Positions 52,782-61,240 of a stretch of 64,000 bases of DNA are shown piece after piece. Numbering within the stretch: the stretch's first letter is position 1; each line of letters begins with the position of its first letter. This stretch comes from MedAcidi-G1 sp000817085. GTDB lineage: Bacteria; Actinomycetota; Acidimicrobiia; Acidimicrobiales; MedAcidi-G1. The notes below the pieces were generated by a model. The model did no database searches. It was not told the DNA's origin and saw nothing but the letters and a program-made list of their open reading frames with translations. The stretch lies in the NCBI GenBank assembly GCA_045568635.1, contig JBJLAO010000001.1, positions 62,001-126,000 of the forward strand, in the 5' to 3' direction. The position numbers and the translations under genes were made by a program.

Positions 52782-53741
52782 ATGGATACAAGTGCTTTCC
52801 GAGGCGGAATACCCGCTTTGATGACTCCATGCAACAAGGATCGTTCTCCTGATTTTGATGCCCTAGTTGAAAAAGCAAAAGAACTACTTTCAAAAGGAAT
52901 GAATAGTGTTGTTTACTGCGGCTCTATGGGAGACTGGCCTCTTCTCACCGACAAGCAACGTCAAGAAGGAGTTGCGCGTTTATGCGAAGCTGACGTACCT
53001 GTAATTGTCGGCACGGGAGCACAGAATTCGACTATCGCAGCAGAACATGCATCTCATGCCCAATCTGTAGGAGCGAAAGGTCTTATGTTAATTCCGCGTG
53101 TTTTGTCACGCGGAACTTCTTCTAGAGCTCAAAGAAACCACTTTTCCGATATTCTCTCCGCTGCGCCAGAAGTCCCTGCAGTTATCTACAACAGTCCTTA
53201 CTACGGTTTCGAAACACGCTCTGAGCTATTTTTTGATCTCCTAGAAGATTTTTCGAATCTCGTGGGTTTTAAAGAATTTGGTGGTGCAGAATCACTGAGC
53301 TACGCAGCTGAGAATATTACAAACCAATCAGAATCACTTTTACTGATGGTAGGAGTTGATACTCAGGTTTTTCATGGTTATGTCAATTGTGGCGCGGAAG
53401 GAGCAATTACCGGCATTGGTAATGTTCTACCTGAAGAAGTTCTAACTCTTTTGTCTCTTTGCACTCTCGCTCAATCGGGTGATCCGAAAGCAAGACAATA
53501 CGCTCTAGAACTTGACGATGCTCTGCACGTGCTTTCGACTTTTGATGAAGGCCCTGACCTTGTTCTTTTCTACAAATACCTACTAGTTCTTAAAGGAGAT
53601 TCTAAATACGGTCTGCATTTCAACGATTCAGATGAATTGACTGTAAGTCAAGCTAAATATGCTGAGCAGCAGTTGCTGCTGTTTGAAAACTGGTGGGGGT
53701 ACTGGGAAGGGAAAAACTACGCAACCCCAGTGAATAGGTGA
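52782..53741 (+). CDS. Dihydrodipicolinate synthase/N-acetylneuraminate lyase family protein
   Basis: A 319-aa TIM-barrel aldolase. Family parts are GGIPALMTPCNKD, YCGSMGDWPLLTDKQR (in place of GTTGE), VPAVIYNSPYYGF (Tyr) and LVGFKEFGG (Schiff-base Lys). The altered first loop argues against true DapA; a related lyase acting on a keto acid is more likely. It is followed by the DUF983 gene after a short gap. Confidence 0.87.
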   Translation: MDTSAFRGGIPALMTPCNKDRSPDFDALVEKAKELLSKGMNSVVYCGSMGDWPLLTDKQRQEGVARLCEADVPVIVGTGAQNSTIAAEHASHAQSVGAKGLMLIPRVLSRGTSSRAQRNHFSDILSAAPEVPAVIYNSPYYGFETRSELFFDLLEDFSNLVGFKEFGGAESLSYAAENITNQSESLLLMVGVDTQVFHGYVNCGAEGAITGIGNVLPEEVLTLLSLCTLAQSGDPKARQYALELDDALHVLSTFDEGPDLVLFYKYLLVLKGDSKYGLHFNDSDELTVSQAKYAEQQLLLFENWWGYWEGKNYATPVNR

Positions 53742-53763
53742 CGCAATCAAATCAAACCCACTA

Positions 53764-54171
53764 ATTCTCCTAAGGGGCGCTGTTGGATCTTGCCCTTCAT
53801 GCGGAGCTAGAAAGTTATTCAGATCAAGGATGCGTCTTTCAGGAAAGTGCCCTTCTTGTCAAATGGATTTCGATGGCCCTCCCGGACACTGGGTGGGATC
53901 TGTAGGTATAAACACTATTCTTTGTGTGATTTTACTTCTTCTAACAATTATCGTTTCTACTTTATTACTTTGGCCTGATCTAAAGGTAATCCCGATGCTA
54001 TTACCTGCCCTAATTGTCGGTTTAGTCTCGCCAATCTTGCTTTATCCAATTTCTCAAACGCTATGGACTGCTATAGATCTATTGATTCGTAAAGAAAATA
54101 GGTTTTCAACTGCTAAGAGCGAACATGACAATAGTGATTACGCCAAACACTCCACCTGCCATTTGCAATAA
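53764..54171 (+). CDS. DUF983-like zinc-ribbon membrane protein, true 5' end unclear
   Basis: The ATG at 53830 begins inside the protein: the same frame continues upstream with LILLRGAVGSCPSCGARKLF, completing the first CxxC of a zinc-ribbon whose second half is GKCPSCQMDF. Two hydrophobic segments follow (about 40 residues on), as in DUF983. No ATG, GTG or TTG occurs in this frame between the stop at 53731 and 53830. A GTG overlapping the upstream stop (53738) is in another frame and stops at once, so a single-base deletion or a rare ATT/ATC start is suspected. The 3' end overlaps the convergent EamA gene. Confidence 0.65.
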   Translation: MLLRGAVGSCPSCGARKLFRSRMRLSGKCPSCQMDFDGPPGHWVGSVGINTILCVILLLLTIIVSTLLLWPDLKVIPMLLPALIVGLVSPILLYPISQTLWTAIDLLIRKENRFSTAKSEHDNSDYAKHSTCHLQ

Positions 54172-54963
54172 TGCGACCTTCTCTTTAAGTAGTTTCCATG
54201 CGATAAAAATTGAGACTCCTGGACATAAACAAATCAAAGCAGTTATTACTGCGGCTGAACCTCTCTGATAAGCAACTGCCGCCAACATAAATGCTGTGGA
54301 ACTAGTAAAACCTAATAAAAGACCATGACGTAGAACTATCTGATCTGGCTTCACACTGCCAGACGTAAATAAAGAAACAATAGGCAAAACTGCAGCACCA
54401 ACTAGAAGAGTAATAAAAGCGGGAAAAACTCCTGCCCCATCATCGACGAAAGATTGGCATAAACCTGCGACTCCAATGCAAGTCCCAACTACAACAGCCA
54501 TCCCAAGAACAGGACTTCTAAGCACTTCATTTAATTTTGGAACACGTCCTTCACCTGAGAGAAGAACAACAGCTGGAACAGCTGCTATCAAACCAAAAAT
54601 TTCATACATTGTAGGATTCTGATCTACTAGCGGTCCGATTAGGGTCGGCACAACAATTGCTACGAGAGCAAATGATGGAGAAAAAACAGAAATAGGACCT
54701 CTTGCCATGCCTAGGTATAAAAGAGGCCTAGTGGCCGACATCGACAAGCCAGCTAGAACCGACCACCACAAATCGGATGAATCGACTGACTCCGGAGGCA
54801 TAAAAAGCATAAATAAGCCGATAACTATTGTTCCGACAATGGTAGCGACGATAGCCATCGACACTGCAGACCCGGGACGTCCTGACTTTCTTACTCCTAC
54901 TCCACCTAATAGATCGCCAATGCCAAAAAATATGGCAGCCAAACCACCCAGTAGAACTGTCAT
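54106..54963 (-). CDS. EamA/DMT-family transporter
   Basis: A 285-aa membrane protein with about ten hydrophobic segments arranged as two EamA halves (N-terminal GGLAAIFFGIGDLLGGVGVRK, C-terminal ALICLCPGVSIFIAWKLLKEKVALLQMAGGVFGV). Likely exports or imports a small metabolite. Its 3' end overlaps the DUF983 gene by 66 bp. Transported compound unknown. Confidence 0.88.
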   Translation of the reverse strand: MTVLLGGLAAIFFGIGDLLGGVGVRKSGRPGSAVSMAIVATIVGTIVIGLFMLFMPPESVDSSDLWWSVLAGLSMSATRPLLYLGMARGPISVFSPSFALVAIVVPTLIGPLVDQNPTMYEIFGLIAAVPAVVLLSGEGRVPKLNEVLRSPVLGMAVVVGTCIGVAGLCQSFVDDGAGVFPAFITLLVGAAVLPIVSLFTSGSVKPDQIVLRHGLLLGFTSSTAFMLAAVAYQRGSAAVITALICLCPGVSIFIAWKLLKEKVALLQMAGGVFGVITIVMFALSS

Positions 54964-55091
54964 ATTTTTCCCTCGTTACTAACTACTCTTCAGATATATA
55001 GCTTTAGTTAAATAATAGAACCTCTAATTGCTAGCACATTTAAGCTAATTTCGTGAGACTGTCAGAAATATAAAAGGGCTAGGAGCTGAAA

Positions 55092-55379
55092 ATGAGTGAC
55101 TTTAAAGAAAATATTGAAAAACTGAACATACGTGGAATCATAATGTCATCAGTTATGACCGCATTCGGTCTAGTTGTTGCTCTTAGTTGGAAAGATGCGA
55201 TTAATGAGCTTGTAAATTCGATAGTCCCAAATAGTGACAACAGTTCTCTTCTGGGTATGTTTATCACTGCCTTGGCTGTCACTCTTTTGGTAAGCGCTTT
55301 AGCTACATTCGCTCTCAAATTCAACAAAAGACTCGAAAAGCAACTCGACCGTGTAAACGATCTTTTCGATAGGGACTAG
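55092..55379 (+). CDS. DUF5654-like small membrane protein
   Basis: A 95-aa protein with two hydrophobic segments (around residues 15-33 and 55-72) and a charged C-terminal helix. The pattern matches DUF5654, small proteins of unknown function. An AGGAG ribosome binding site (AGGAGCTGAAA) precedes the ATG. Stands alone between the transporter and the pentapeptide gene. Confidence 0.75.
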   Translation: MSDFKENIEKLNIRGIIMSSVMTAFGLVVALSWKDAINELVNSIVPNSDNSSLLGMFITALAVTLLVSALATFALKFNKRLEKQLDRVNDLFDRD

Positions 55380-55420
55380 CCACTTCTGTCTAAAGAGCAA
55401 TCTTCGCCTACTCTCTAAAT

Positions 55421-56116
55421 GTGGACATCAACGGTCTTTCTATAACACCTGGTGCTGATCTTGCGGGCGCGGATCTCTCAGATACTTCCCTAGCTTCAAT
55501 GGATCTAAGTAAAGCAAGAATGGCTGGAATCGCTCTGGCTAGGTCAGACCTAACACAAGCACGGCTCGTAGGTGCAGATCTTCGTTACTCAATCTGCCAT
55601 AAGGCTATTTTTGATAAAGCTGATCTTCATCATGCCAATCTGTGGAACATAGATCTTAGAGGTGTAAGCGCGAAAGAAACAATTTTCTGCAAATGTTGGT
55701 TGGGTAATTCAAATTTAGTTGATGCAGACCTCAGAGGAGCCGATTTTAGTGGTGCATGGATAACTGCAGCAGATCTGTCAAATTCCCTACTTGCAGCTAG
55801 TACGTTAGCTGGAGTTTCATTAGCTAGAGCTTGCATGAAAGAAACCGACCTAACCGGAGCATTCGCTGTACGTACTGATTTCCGAAGCGCAATCCTCAAT
55901 GGTGCTACTATGCGGGCAGCAAATTTGAGCGGAGCAAACTTACGTGGAGCTTCTCTTATTGATGCTGACCTGAGCCTCTCTGACCTAGTGGGAGCTGACT
56001 TGCGAGACGCTCAACTTGATGGAGCTAAACTAAACGGGAGCAGACATGACGGAACGACTCGTTGGCCAGAAGCATTTAAACCTTTAACGTCAGGTGGAAT
56101 CGACTCACACGAGTAA
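55421..56116 (+). CDS. Pentapeptide-repeat protein
   Basis: A 231-aa right-handed beta-helix protein built of A(D/N)LxX pentapeptides (for example ADLRYS, ADLHHAN, ADLRGADFSG, ANLSGANLRG). About 35 repeats by eye. Some such proteins mimic DNA and protect gyrase (Qnr/MfpA), but nothing specific to that is seen. Start GTG with TACTCT at 55409-55414, 6 nt upstream. Confidence 0.9.
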   Translation: MDINGLSITPGADLAGADLSDTSLASMDLSKARMAGIALARSDLTQARLVGADLRYSICHKAIFDKADLHHANLWNIDLRGVSAKETIFCKCWLGNSNLVDADLRGADFSGAWITAADLSNSLLAASTLAGVSLARACMKETDLTGAFAVRTDFRSAILNGATMRAANLSGANLRGASLIDADLSLSDLVGADLRDAQLDGAKLNGSRHDGTTRWPEAFKPLTSGGIDSHE

Positions 56117-56162
56117 TTGCCGTTTGTCTAACTAAACTCATCTGTAATCGGGGAGATAAATC

Positions 56163-58433
56163 TTGAAGGAAAAAGATCTACAAGAAACTTGGCATAAAAC
56201 TGCTTGTGTCCTGTGTTCAAGCAACTGTGGTCTTGAAGTCAAATTAGACAAAAACGAAATGATCAGAGTCCGTGGCAACAAATCTCATGTTGGTTCGAAA
56301 GGTTACACCTGTGAAAAAGCTCTAAGAGTAAACTACTACCAAAATTTCCAGGGTCGCATAACTACCCCTTTGAAAAGACTTCCTGACGGCTCGCATATAG
56401 AAGTAGATTGGGATACTGCTATAGCAGAGGTGGCAGAAGGTTTTAAAGAAGTTAACAAAAAATATGGTGATGGGAAAATTCTCTACTATGGGGGTGGAGG
56501 ACAGGGAAACCATTTAGGAGTTGGTTACTCAACTGCAACTAGAAATGCTTTAAATATAACTAGACGCTCGAATGCTCTGGCTCAAGAGAAAACTGGCGAG
56601 GCATGGGTAGAGGGAAGAATGTTTGGGGCTCACACTCATGGCAATTTTCATGATGCAGAAGTAGCTGTTTTCTTAGGAAAAAATCCTTGGCAGTCTCATG
56701 GCTTTGATGAAGCGAGAAGAGTTCTTAAAGAAATTTCTGCAGATGCAAACCGTTCTATGATTGTTATAGACCCTCGTCGTACTGAAACAGCTGATTTAGC
56801 AGATTTCTGGCTACCCGTCAGACCTGGTTCAGACGCCTTTCTTATCGCTGCCATAATTTCTATAATTATCGAAGAAGGTCTGACTGCAAAGTCCTGGCTT
56901 TCCGAAAATACGGTTGGCTCGGATGAAACAATCAAAGCTTTTTCCAATATACCTGTCGATGATTTCGCTTCCAGATGTGGCATACCTGAAGAGCAAATTC
57001 GTAATGTGGCACGCCGACTAGCTGCAGCCGAAAGTGTCGCCTTTTATGAAGACTTAGGAATTGAAATGGCCCCACATTCAACTCTGGTCTCATATCTGCA
57101 AAGAGTTGTATGGGTTATTTTAGGCAACTACGGAAACCATGGAGGCATGTCGGTGCACTCTTACGCTGCACCTCTTTTCAACTATAAAGCATCCGGACAT
57201 GAACCAACCGACCCTGTTACAGGCAGCTTGGTTATCTCCGATTTTTTTGCATGTAACGAAATAGCCGACGGCATTCTAAGTGATCATCCTGAAAGAACCA
57301 GAGCACTCTTAATCGAAAGTGCCAACCCTGTTCATTCTTTAGCTGAATCAGAGAAATTCAGACAAGCTATGCAAGCAGTCGACTTTTCAGTCGTTGTAGA
57401 TGTAGCACTGACAGAAACAGCGCGAGAAGCTACCTATTTTCTTCCTGCTGCTACCCAGTATGAAAAAGTTGAAACCACATTTTTTAGTGCCAGCTTTCCA
57501 GATAACTGGATATGTGTCAGACCCCCAATATTGACTCCCCCAGATGGTGTTTTGACAGAAGCTGAGATACACACACGAATAATTAGAGAACTGGGCCTTA
57601 CAGAAGATGCGGACTTTCTGCCTCTACGAGAACTAGCTAAAAAAGGACTCGATGAATTCAGCCAAGGTTTTATGGAGTTTTTAGCCAATAACCCCGAAGT
57701 TGCTGCATTAGGTGCGGTGATAATGTACGAAACACTAGGTGAAGCCCTCCCCGAAGGCATGAAAGGTTCTGCCGTTCTCTGGTTCACTGCCCAGCAAACA
57801 GCCCTTAGATACCCTTCGCAAGTCAAAGCTGCAGGTCATACAGGTGAAGGGCCCTCTCTAGGAAATTCTTTGTTTGAAGCAATGATTTCTAATCCCGACG
57901 GGATAATTTTTACTCGACATGAACAAGATCAGGCATGGGACCTTCTAAATACAAGTGATTCAAAAATAAATCTAGCTATCCCTGAAATGTTAGAAGAAGT
58001 CAAAAGACTGGCAGATTCCCCTACGAAATATACGAGTGATGAATTCCCATTTGTGCTTGCCGCTGGAGAAAGAAGAAGTTTCACGGCAAATACAATAATG
58101 CGAAATCCTGAATGGCGGAAACGCGATCAAGAAGGAACTCTCCGACTCAGCTTAGAGGATGCGCAAAAATTGGGTATCGATAACGGCGCACGGGTTCGAA
58201 TCACTACACCTGGAGGCGTAGCAGTTGCTGTCGCTGAAATTAACGAGACAATGAGGCAGGGGCACGTCTCTCTACCTAACGGCCATGGTTTAAGCTACTC
58301 TCCCGCCGGTGGAGAACCTGAAATATTTGGAGTGCCTACAAATGAATTGACATCCACAGACTGGTGCGATCCAATTGCAAAAACCCCCTGGCATAAGCAC
58401 GTACCCGCTCAACTCGAAGTGGTTAATCCATAA
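56163..58433 (+). CDS. Molybdopterin-dependent oxidoreductase (formate dehydrogenase/nitrate reductase-like)
   Basis: A 756-aa Mo/W-bis-PGD enzyme. The N-terminal [4Fe-4S] motif CVLCSSNC ... C is present (about residues 15-22 and 50). Cofactor-binding segments include FLGKNPWQSHG, VIDPRRTETADLADFWLPVRPGSD and the C-terminal ARVRITTPGG and SLPNGHG barrel. Where many relatives have a Cys, Sec or Ser Mo ligand, the sequence reads NALAQEKTGEAW with none of these. It lacks a Tat signal, so cytosolic. Start TTG with GGGAG 9 nt upstream. Physiological reaction not predictable. Confidence 0.88.
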   Translation: MKEKDLQETWHKTACVLCSSNCGLEVKLDKNEMIRVRGNKSHVGSKGYTCEKALRVNYYQNFQGRITTPLKRLPDGSHIEVDWDTAIAEVAEGFKEVNKKYGDGKILYYGGGGQGNHLGVGYSTATRNALNITRRSNALAQEKTGEAWVEGRMFGAHTHGNFHDAEVAVFLGKNPWQSHGFDEARRVLKEISADANRSMIVIDPRRTETADLADFWLPVRPGSDAFLIAAIISIIIEEGLTAKSWLSENTVGSDETIKAFSNIPVDDFASRCGIPEEQIRNVARRLAAAESVAFYEDLGIEMAPHSTLVSYLQRVVWVILGNYGNHGGMSVHSYAAPLFNYKASGHEPTDPVTGSLVISDFFACNEIADGILSDHPERTRALLIESANPVHSLAESEKFRQAMQAVDFSVVVDVALTETAREATYFLPAATQYEKVETTFFSASFPDNWICVRPPILTPPDGVLTEAEIHTRIIRELGLTEDADFLPLRELAKKGLDEFSQGFMEFLANNPEVAALGAVIMYETLGEALPEGMKGSAVLWFTAQQTALRYPSQVKAAGHTGEGPSLGNSLFEAMISNPDGIIFTRHEQDQAWDLLNTSDSKINLAIPEMLEEVKRLADSPTKYTSDEFPFVLAAGERRSFTANTIMRNPEWRKRDQEGTLRLSLEDAQKLGIDNGARVRITTPGGVAVAVAEINETMRQGHVSLPNGHGLSYSPAGGEPEIFGVPTNELTSTDWCDPIAKTPWHKHVPAQLEVVNP

Positions 58434-58462
58434 GCAGATTTAACTAAGAGGAACTATTCAAT

Positions 58463-59086
58463 ATGGAATTACTTATTATACGACATGCACGACCAGTCGC
58501 TGAAATACGCTCAGAAGGAGAAGGTTCCGCAGATCCTCCTCTTTCTCCTGTGGGAATAAAACAGGCTGAAGTGACTGCTGAATTTCTGAAAAGCCAAGGG
58601 GTGCAACATGCTGTGTCAAGCACAATGCTTAGAGCCATTCAGACTGCTGAACCATTTGCAAAACAAACTGGATTAGAAGTCGAAATTATAGATGATCTCA
58701 AAGAAGCCGATTTTGATCGAAATTCTTATACCCCTGTCGAAGAAATGGACCCAGATGACCCTTTCATCAAGGAATACCTTGAAAACCCGGAATCAATTTT
58801 CGGTGGCGATTTTGAAGGGTTCAAAAAAAGAACTACAGGTGCTTTTGACTACTTAATTGAAAACAACAAAGGTTCAACAGTTGCAGTTTTTTGTCATGGA
58901 ATGGTAATGGGAGTTTACTTACAAACTATTTTGGGACATAACGATCCGGTAACACTGCAACCTGACTATTGCGGTATTACCAGAATCACTGCATCATCTT
59001 CAGGGTTGAGATCTGTCAGAACCTTCAATGAGACAAGTCATGTTCGACACCTGCTTGACCCTTTCCCACTAATACCAATCGACTAA
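58463..59086 (+). CDS. Histidine phosphatase family protein
   Basis: A 207-aa phosphoglycerate-mutase-like phosphatase. The catalytic RHARP (LIIRHARPV) replaces the usual RHG; the other His lies in VAVFCHGMVMG. SSTMLRAIQTAEPFA provides the second Arg. Substrate unknown. GAGG ribosome binding site precedes the ATG. It follows the molybdopterin gene by 29 bp and may share its transcript. Confidence 0.88.
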   Translation: MELLIIRHARPVAEIRSEGEGSADPPLSPVGIKQAEVTAEFLKSQGVQHAVSSTMLRAIQTAEPFAKQTGLEVEIIDDLKEADFDRNSYTPVEEMDPDDPFIKEYLENPESIFGGDFEGFKKRTTGAFDYLIENNKGSTVAVFCHGMVMGVYLQTILGHNDPVTLQPDYCGITRITASSSGLRSVRTFNETSHVRHLLDPFPLIPID

Positions 59087-59162
59087 GAAAAGCATTAAGA
59101 ATTACTTCTTGTTTTTATGCTCTATTAATATGTTTCAAACGAAAATTATAAATCGTCTGAAC

Positions 59163-59522
59163 TTAGATCAAAGCAAGAATTGAAAGGCTTAAAACACTAA
59201 TTGCTGGAGCTGATTTTTTAAGTTTATCTCCGACACGTAAATGCATTCCAATGGCTCCTGCCATTAATAGGCCAAGCAAAATTGCTGCAGGTCTAGTTAA
59301 GGCTTCTACCCAAACACCCACAATTAAAAGAATTGCTAATGTAAGTTTAGTTCCGCCTATTAAATACATCAAAGGAGGTGAAATACCGTATGTTTGAAAT
59401 TCTTCTAACATATTTTTTGCATCACCACCACGAAATTCGGTCTCTTTGTTGAAACGCAATATCCATACATTTAAAATCCATAACCCAGCACCAATTTGTG
59501 CCAAGAGTCCAACTATCTCCAT
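59163..59522 (-). CDS. DoxX-like small membrane protein
   Basis: A 119-aa protein with four hydrophobic segments, resembling the DoxX-like family (GGTKLTLAILLIVGVWVEALTRPAAILLGLLMAGAIGMHLRVGD). Function of DoxX-like proteins is poorly known, often tied to redox or sulfur chemistry. The promoter region carries one of two identical CRP-like sites (59588-59603). Member of the 59-63 kb cluster. Confidence 0.75.
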   Translation of the reverse strand: MEIVGLLAQIGAGLWILNVWILRFNKETEFRGGDAKNMLEEFQTYGISPPLMYLIGGTKLTLAILLIVGVWVEALTRPAAILLGLLMAGAIGMHLRVGDKLKKSAPAISVLSLSILALI

Positions 59523-59587
59523 GTCATCTCTTTTCTTATCTAATAATAAATTTAAGTTTAAAAAAATTAAAAATTAATTTTGTTTCA

Positions 59588-59603
59588 TGTGACCCAAGTC
59601 GCA
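59588..59603. promoter_or_regulatory. CRP-like 16-bp site upstream of the DoxX-like gene (copy 1)
   Basis: TGTGACCCAAGTCGCA, an imperfect palindrome matching TGTGA-N6-TCACA at all but one half-site base. The same 16 bases occur at 62298-62313. A Crp/Fnr-family regulator is inferred from the symmetry. Confidence 0.6.
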
Positions 59604-59623
59604 TATTTGTTTAACAAAAATAC

Positions 59624-59980
59624 TCACTTTATTGTACAAACACTCCCTAGACGTTTTCGATTTTTAGAAAACAACCAATAAAAAGCAACGGCAACAAATG
59701 AAAAGGGCGGAATGCTAATCAAAGCTCCCAATACACCCCACCCGGATCCCATTTCACGAAGAACCTTGGCCGCCGCCACCGAACCTTTAACTTTTTTATG
59801 ATCAGGCATAACTATCCATACGTAGTTATCAAAATCTTTTTGCTGCAAACCATAATCTTCAGGCTTTAAAGACTGAGATTTTGTAGGTTCAAAACTGTTA
59901 GGAATTTTGTTTGAAACCCAATTAACTAACCTGTTGCAGATGTTGCAGTTTCCATCATAAATCAGCAGAGATTTATTCAA
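59624..59980 (-). CDS. DCC1-like thiol-disulfide oxidoreductase (DUF393)
   Basis: A 118-aa protein with the DCC family start LLIYDGNCNICNRLVNWV, i.e. a CxxC pair at Cys12/Cys15 in the DxxC..C pattern. Starts at TTG with GAGAGG 9 nt upstream. Such proteins often accompany photolyase or light-response clusters. Hydrophobic C-terminal half. Member of the cluster together with the two small membrane proteins upstream. Confidence 0.85.
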   Translation of the reverse strand: MNKSLLIYDGNCNICNRLVNWVSNKIPNSFEPTKSQSLKPEDYGLQQKDFDNYVWIVMPDHKKVKGSVAAAKVLREMGSGWGVLGALISIPPFSFVAVAFYWLFSKNRKRLGSVCTIK

Positions 59981-60036
59981 ATTTGAAACCTCTCTATAAA
60001 GTTCAAGGCAGCAGTAAGCGACTTTTTTCTATAACG

Positions 60037-60153
60037 CTAAGCACTATCTCTTTTACTTGCATCGTCTGTTGCTTTATAACCTGCAACTAGCAAACCCCAA
60101 ATAGTGATTGTAAAAACTAAAGTTCCAATAACAAACAACAAGGTTTCATTCAT
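60037..60153 (-). CDS. Small single-pass membrane protein (38 aa)
   Basis: Too short for normal ORF filters. ATG at 60153 to TAG at 60037-60039; the protein is MNETLLFVIGTLVFTITIWG followed by LLVAGYKATDDASKRDSA. One transmembrane helix with a charged tail. Its start overlaps the stop of the upstream 71-aa membrane protein (8 bp), and DCC follows 56 bp later, so it is probably translated by coupling. No family known to me. Confidence 0.65.
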   Translation of the reverse strand: MNETLLFVIGTLVFTITIWGLLVAGYKATDDASKRDSA

Positions 60154-60361
60154 TGTTTTGTCCTGAATTTGTTAACACGAGAGTTCCTAAGGAATGGATA
60201 GAAGGTACCCAAATACCAACAAATATTCCTTGCATCTCATTACCACTGAACCAAAGCGAAACTGATAGAAGAAATGAGATAAAACCAGCAATCATAAAGA
60301 TTAATTTAGGCCTATTTTCTGGCTTCAAAAGAAAGTTTTCACGCAAAATTGAGAATGACAT
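60146..60361 (-). CDS. Small two-helix membrane protein (71 aa)
   Basis: A 71-aa protein with two hydrophobic segments (about residues 20-36 and 44-62). An AGGAG ribosome binding site lies 6 nt before the ATG, so this is a real gene. It overlaps the start of the 38-aa protein. The pair may form a two-component membrane complex; function unknown. Upstream 60362-60503 contains no further gene. Confidence 0.7.
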   Translation of the reverse strand: MSFSILRENFLLKPENRPKLIFMIAGFISFLLSVSLWFSGNEMQGIFVGIWVPSIHSLGTLVLTNSGQNNE

Positions 60362-60503
60362 TTAAGCTCCTAACGGTTTGCCACATCCCTCAAATCTAGT
60401 AAACATTTACTCTGAAAATGTTTCTTCAAATGAGTCTTCTGTCACAGCAGAATTGAAAAAAATTACTACATAAACTAATTCTTAAAATGTAAAGGGTTGA
60501 TAA

Positions 60504-61238
60504 TTAGAATTTACGAATTTTGCTTGGCATCCCGATTCGAACAGGAACACCTTTTGAATACATAACGTGTGGTGAACCAGTGGGAATAGGCAGGCCGGTT
60601 GAAGACACTAGTTCATCTTCGAAAGATACAATTTCGGCTTTTTGCAAGGACCATGGCGGATGATCAACTGGCGCCCAAATAGGCTTTCCTTTTCTAGTAG
60701 TCGATATAAGTCCCCATCGAGCTGTTAAGAAACGCTCAAAGTCTCCATCAGTTTTCCCACCGTACTTGACAGTCACCTCACTACTCGTTCCTGACCCAGG
60801 CCAGCTACGCGAAACTTGCGTTTTTAAATAATTGCCATTTCTAACATGACTTACTTTTCCATAACAGTATGGAATTTTATATGTGACTCTGGCTATGAAA
60901 GTAGGTAAAAGTTTGTTTATATCTAAAGAAAAAAACCAAACTCCCGAGTGTTCGCCACAACGCACATAAGTTCGGACGTTGACCTCAGGAAAGGAGCCTA
61001 CATAAGGTAACGGTTTCCATTTTGGGAAACCTAGATCGTTCATATTGAACGGTATTAAACCAATCCAAGCATCTCCGTCATAAGTCTCTACTTCAACACC
61101 TTCCGGAAGCAGTCTTTGAACGACGTCTACTGGATAACGCCAATGTATGAACACAAGGTCAGTCCAGTGCTGTTCCATGATCGCCGACTTGATCTTGAGA
61201 GGTGACTCAGATGAACGCTCTGAATTGACTTCTTTCAT
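60504..61238 (-). CDS. DUF2071 (YqjF-like) protein
   Basis: A 244-aa DUF2071 protein. Recognised from MEQHWTDLVFIHWRYPVDVVQRLLPEGVEVETYDGDAWIGLIPF and the GSFPEVNVRTYV and GVWFFSLD strands. The ATG at 61238 lies 2 nt after the upstream TAG and is taken as start. DUF2071 proteins often appear beside photolyases in other bacteria. Function unknown. Confidence 0.85.
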   Translation of the reverse strand: MKEVNSERSSESPLKIKSAIMEQHWTDLVFIHWRYPVDVVQRLLPEGVEVETYDGDAWIGLIPFNMNDLGFPKWKPLPYVGSFPEVNVRTYVRCGEHSGVWFFSLDINKLLPTFIARVTYKIPYCYGKVSHVRNGNYLKTQVSRSWPGSGTSSEVTVKYGGKTDGDFERFLTARWGLISTTRKGKPIWAPVDHPPWSLQKAEIVSFEDELVSSTGLPIPTGSPHVMYSKGVPVRIGMPSKIRKF

Positions 61239-61240
61239 GA

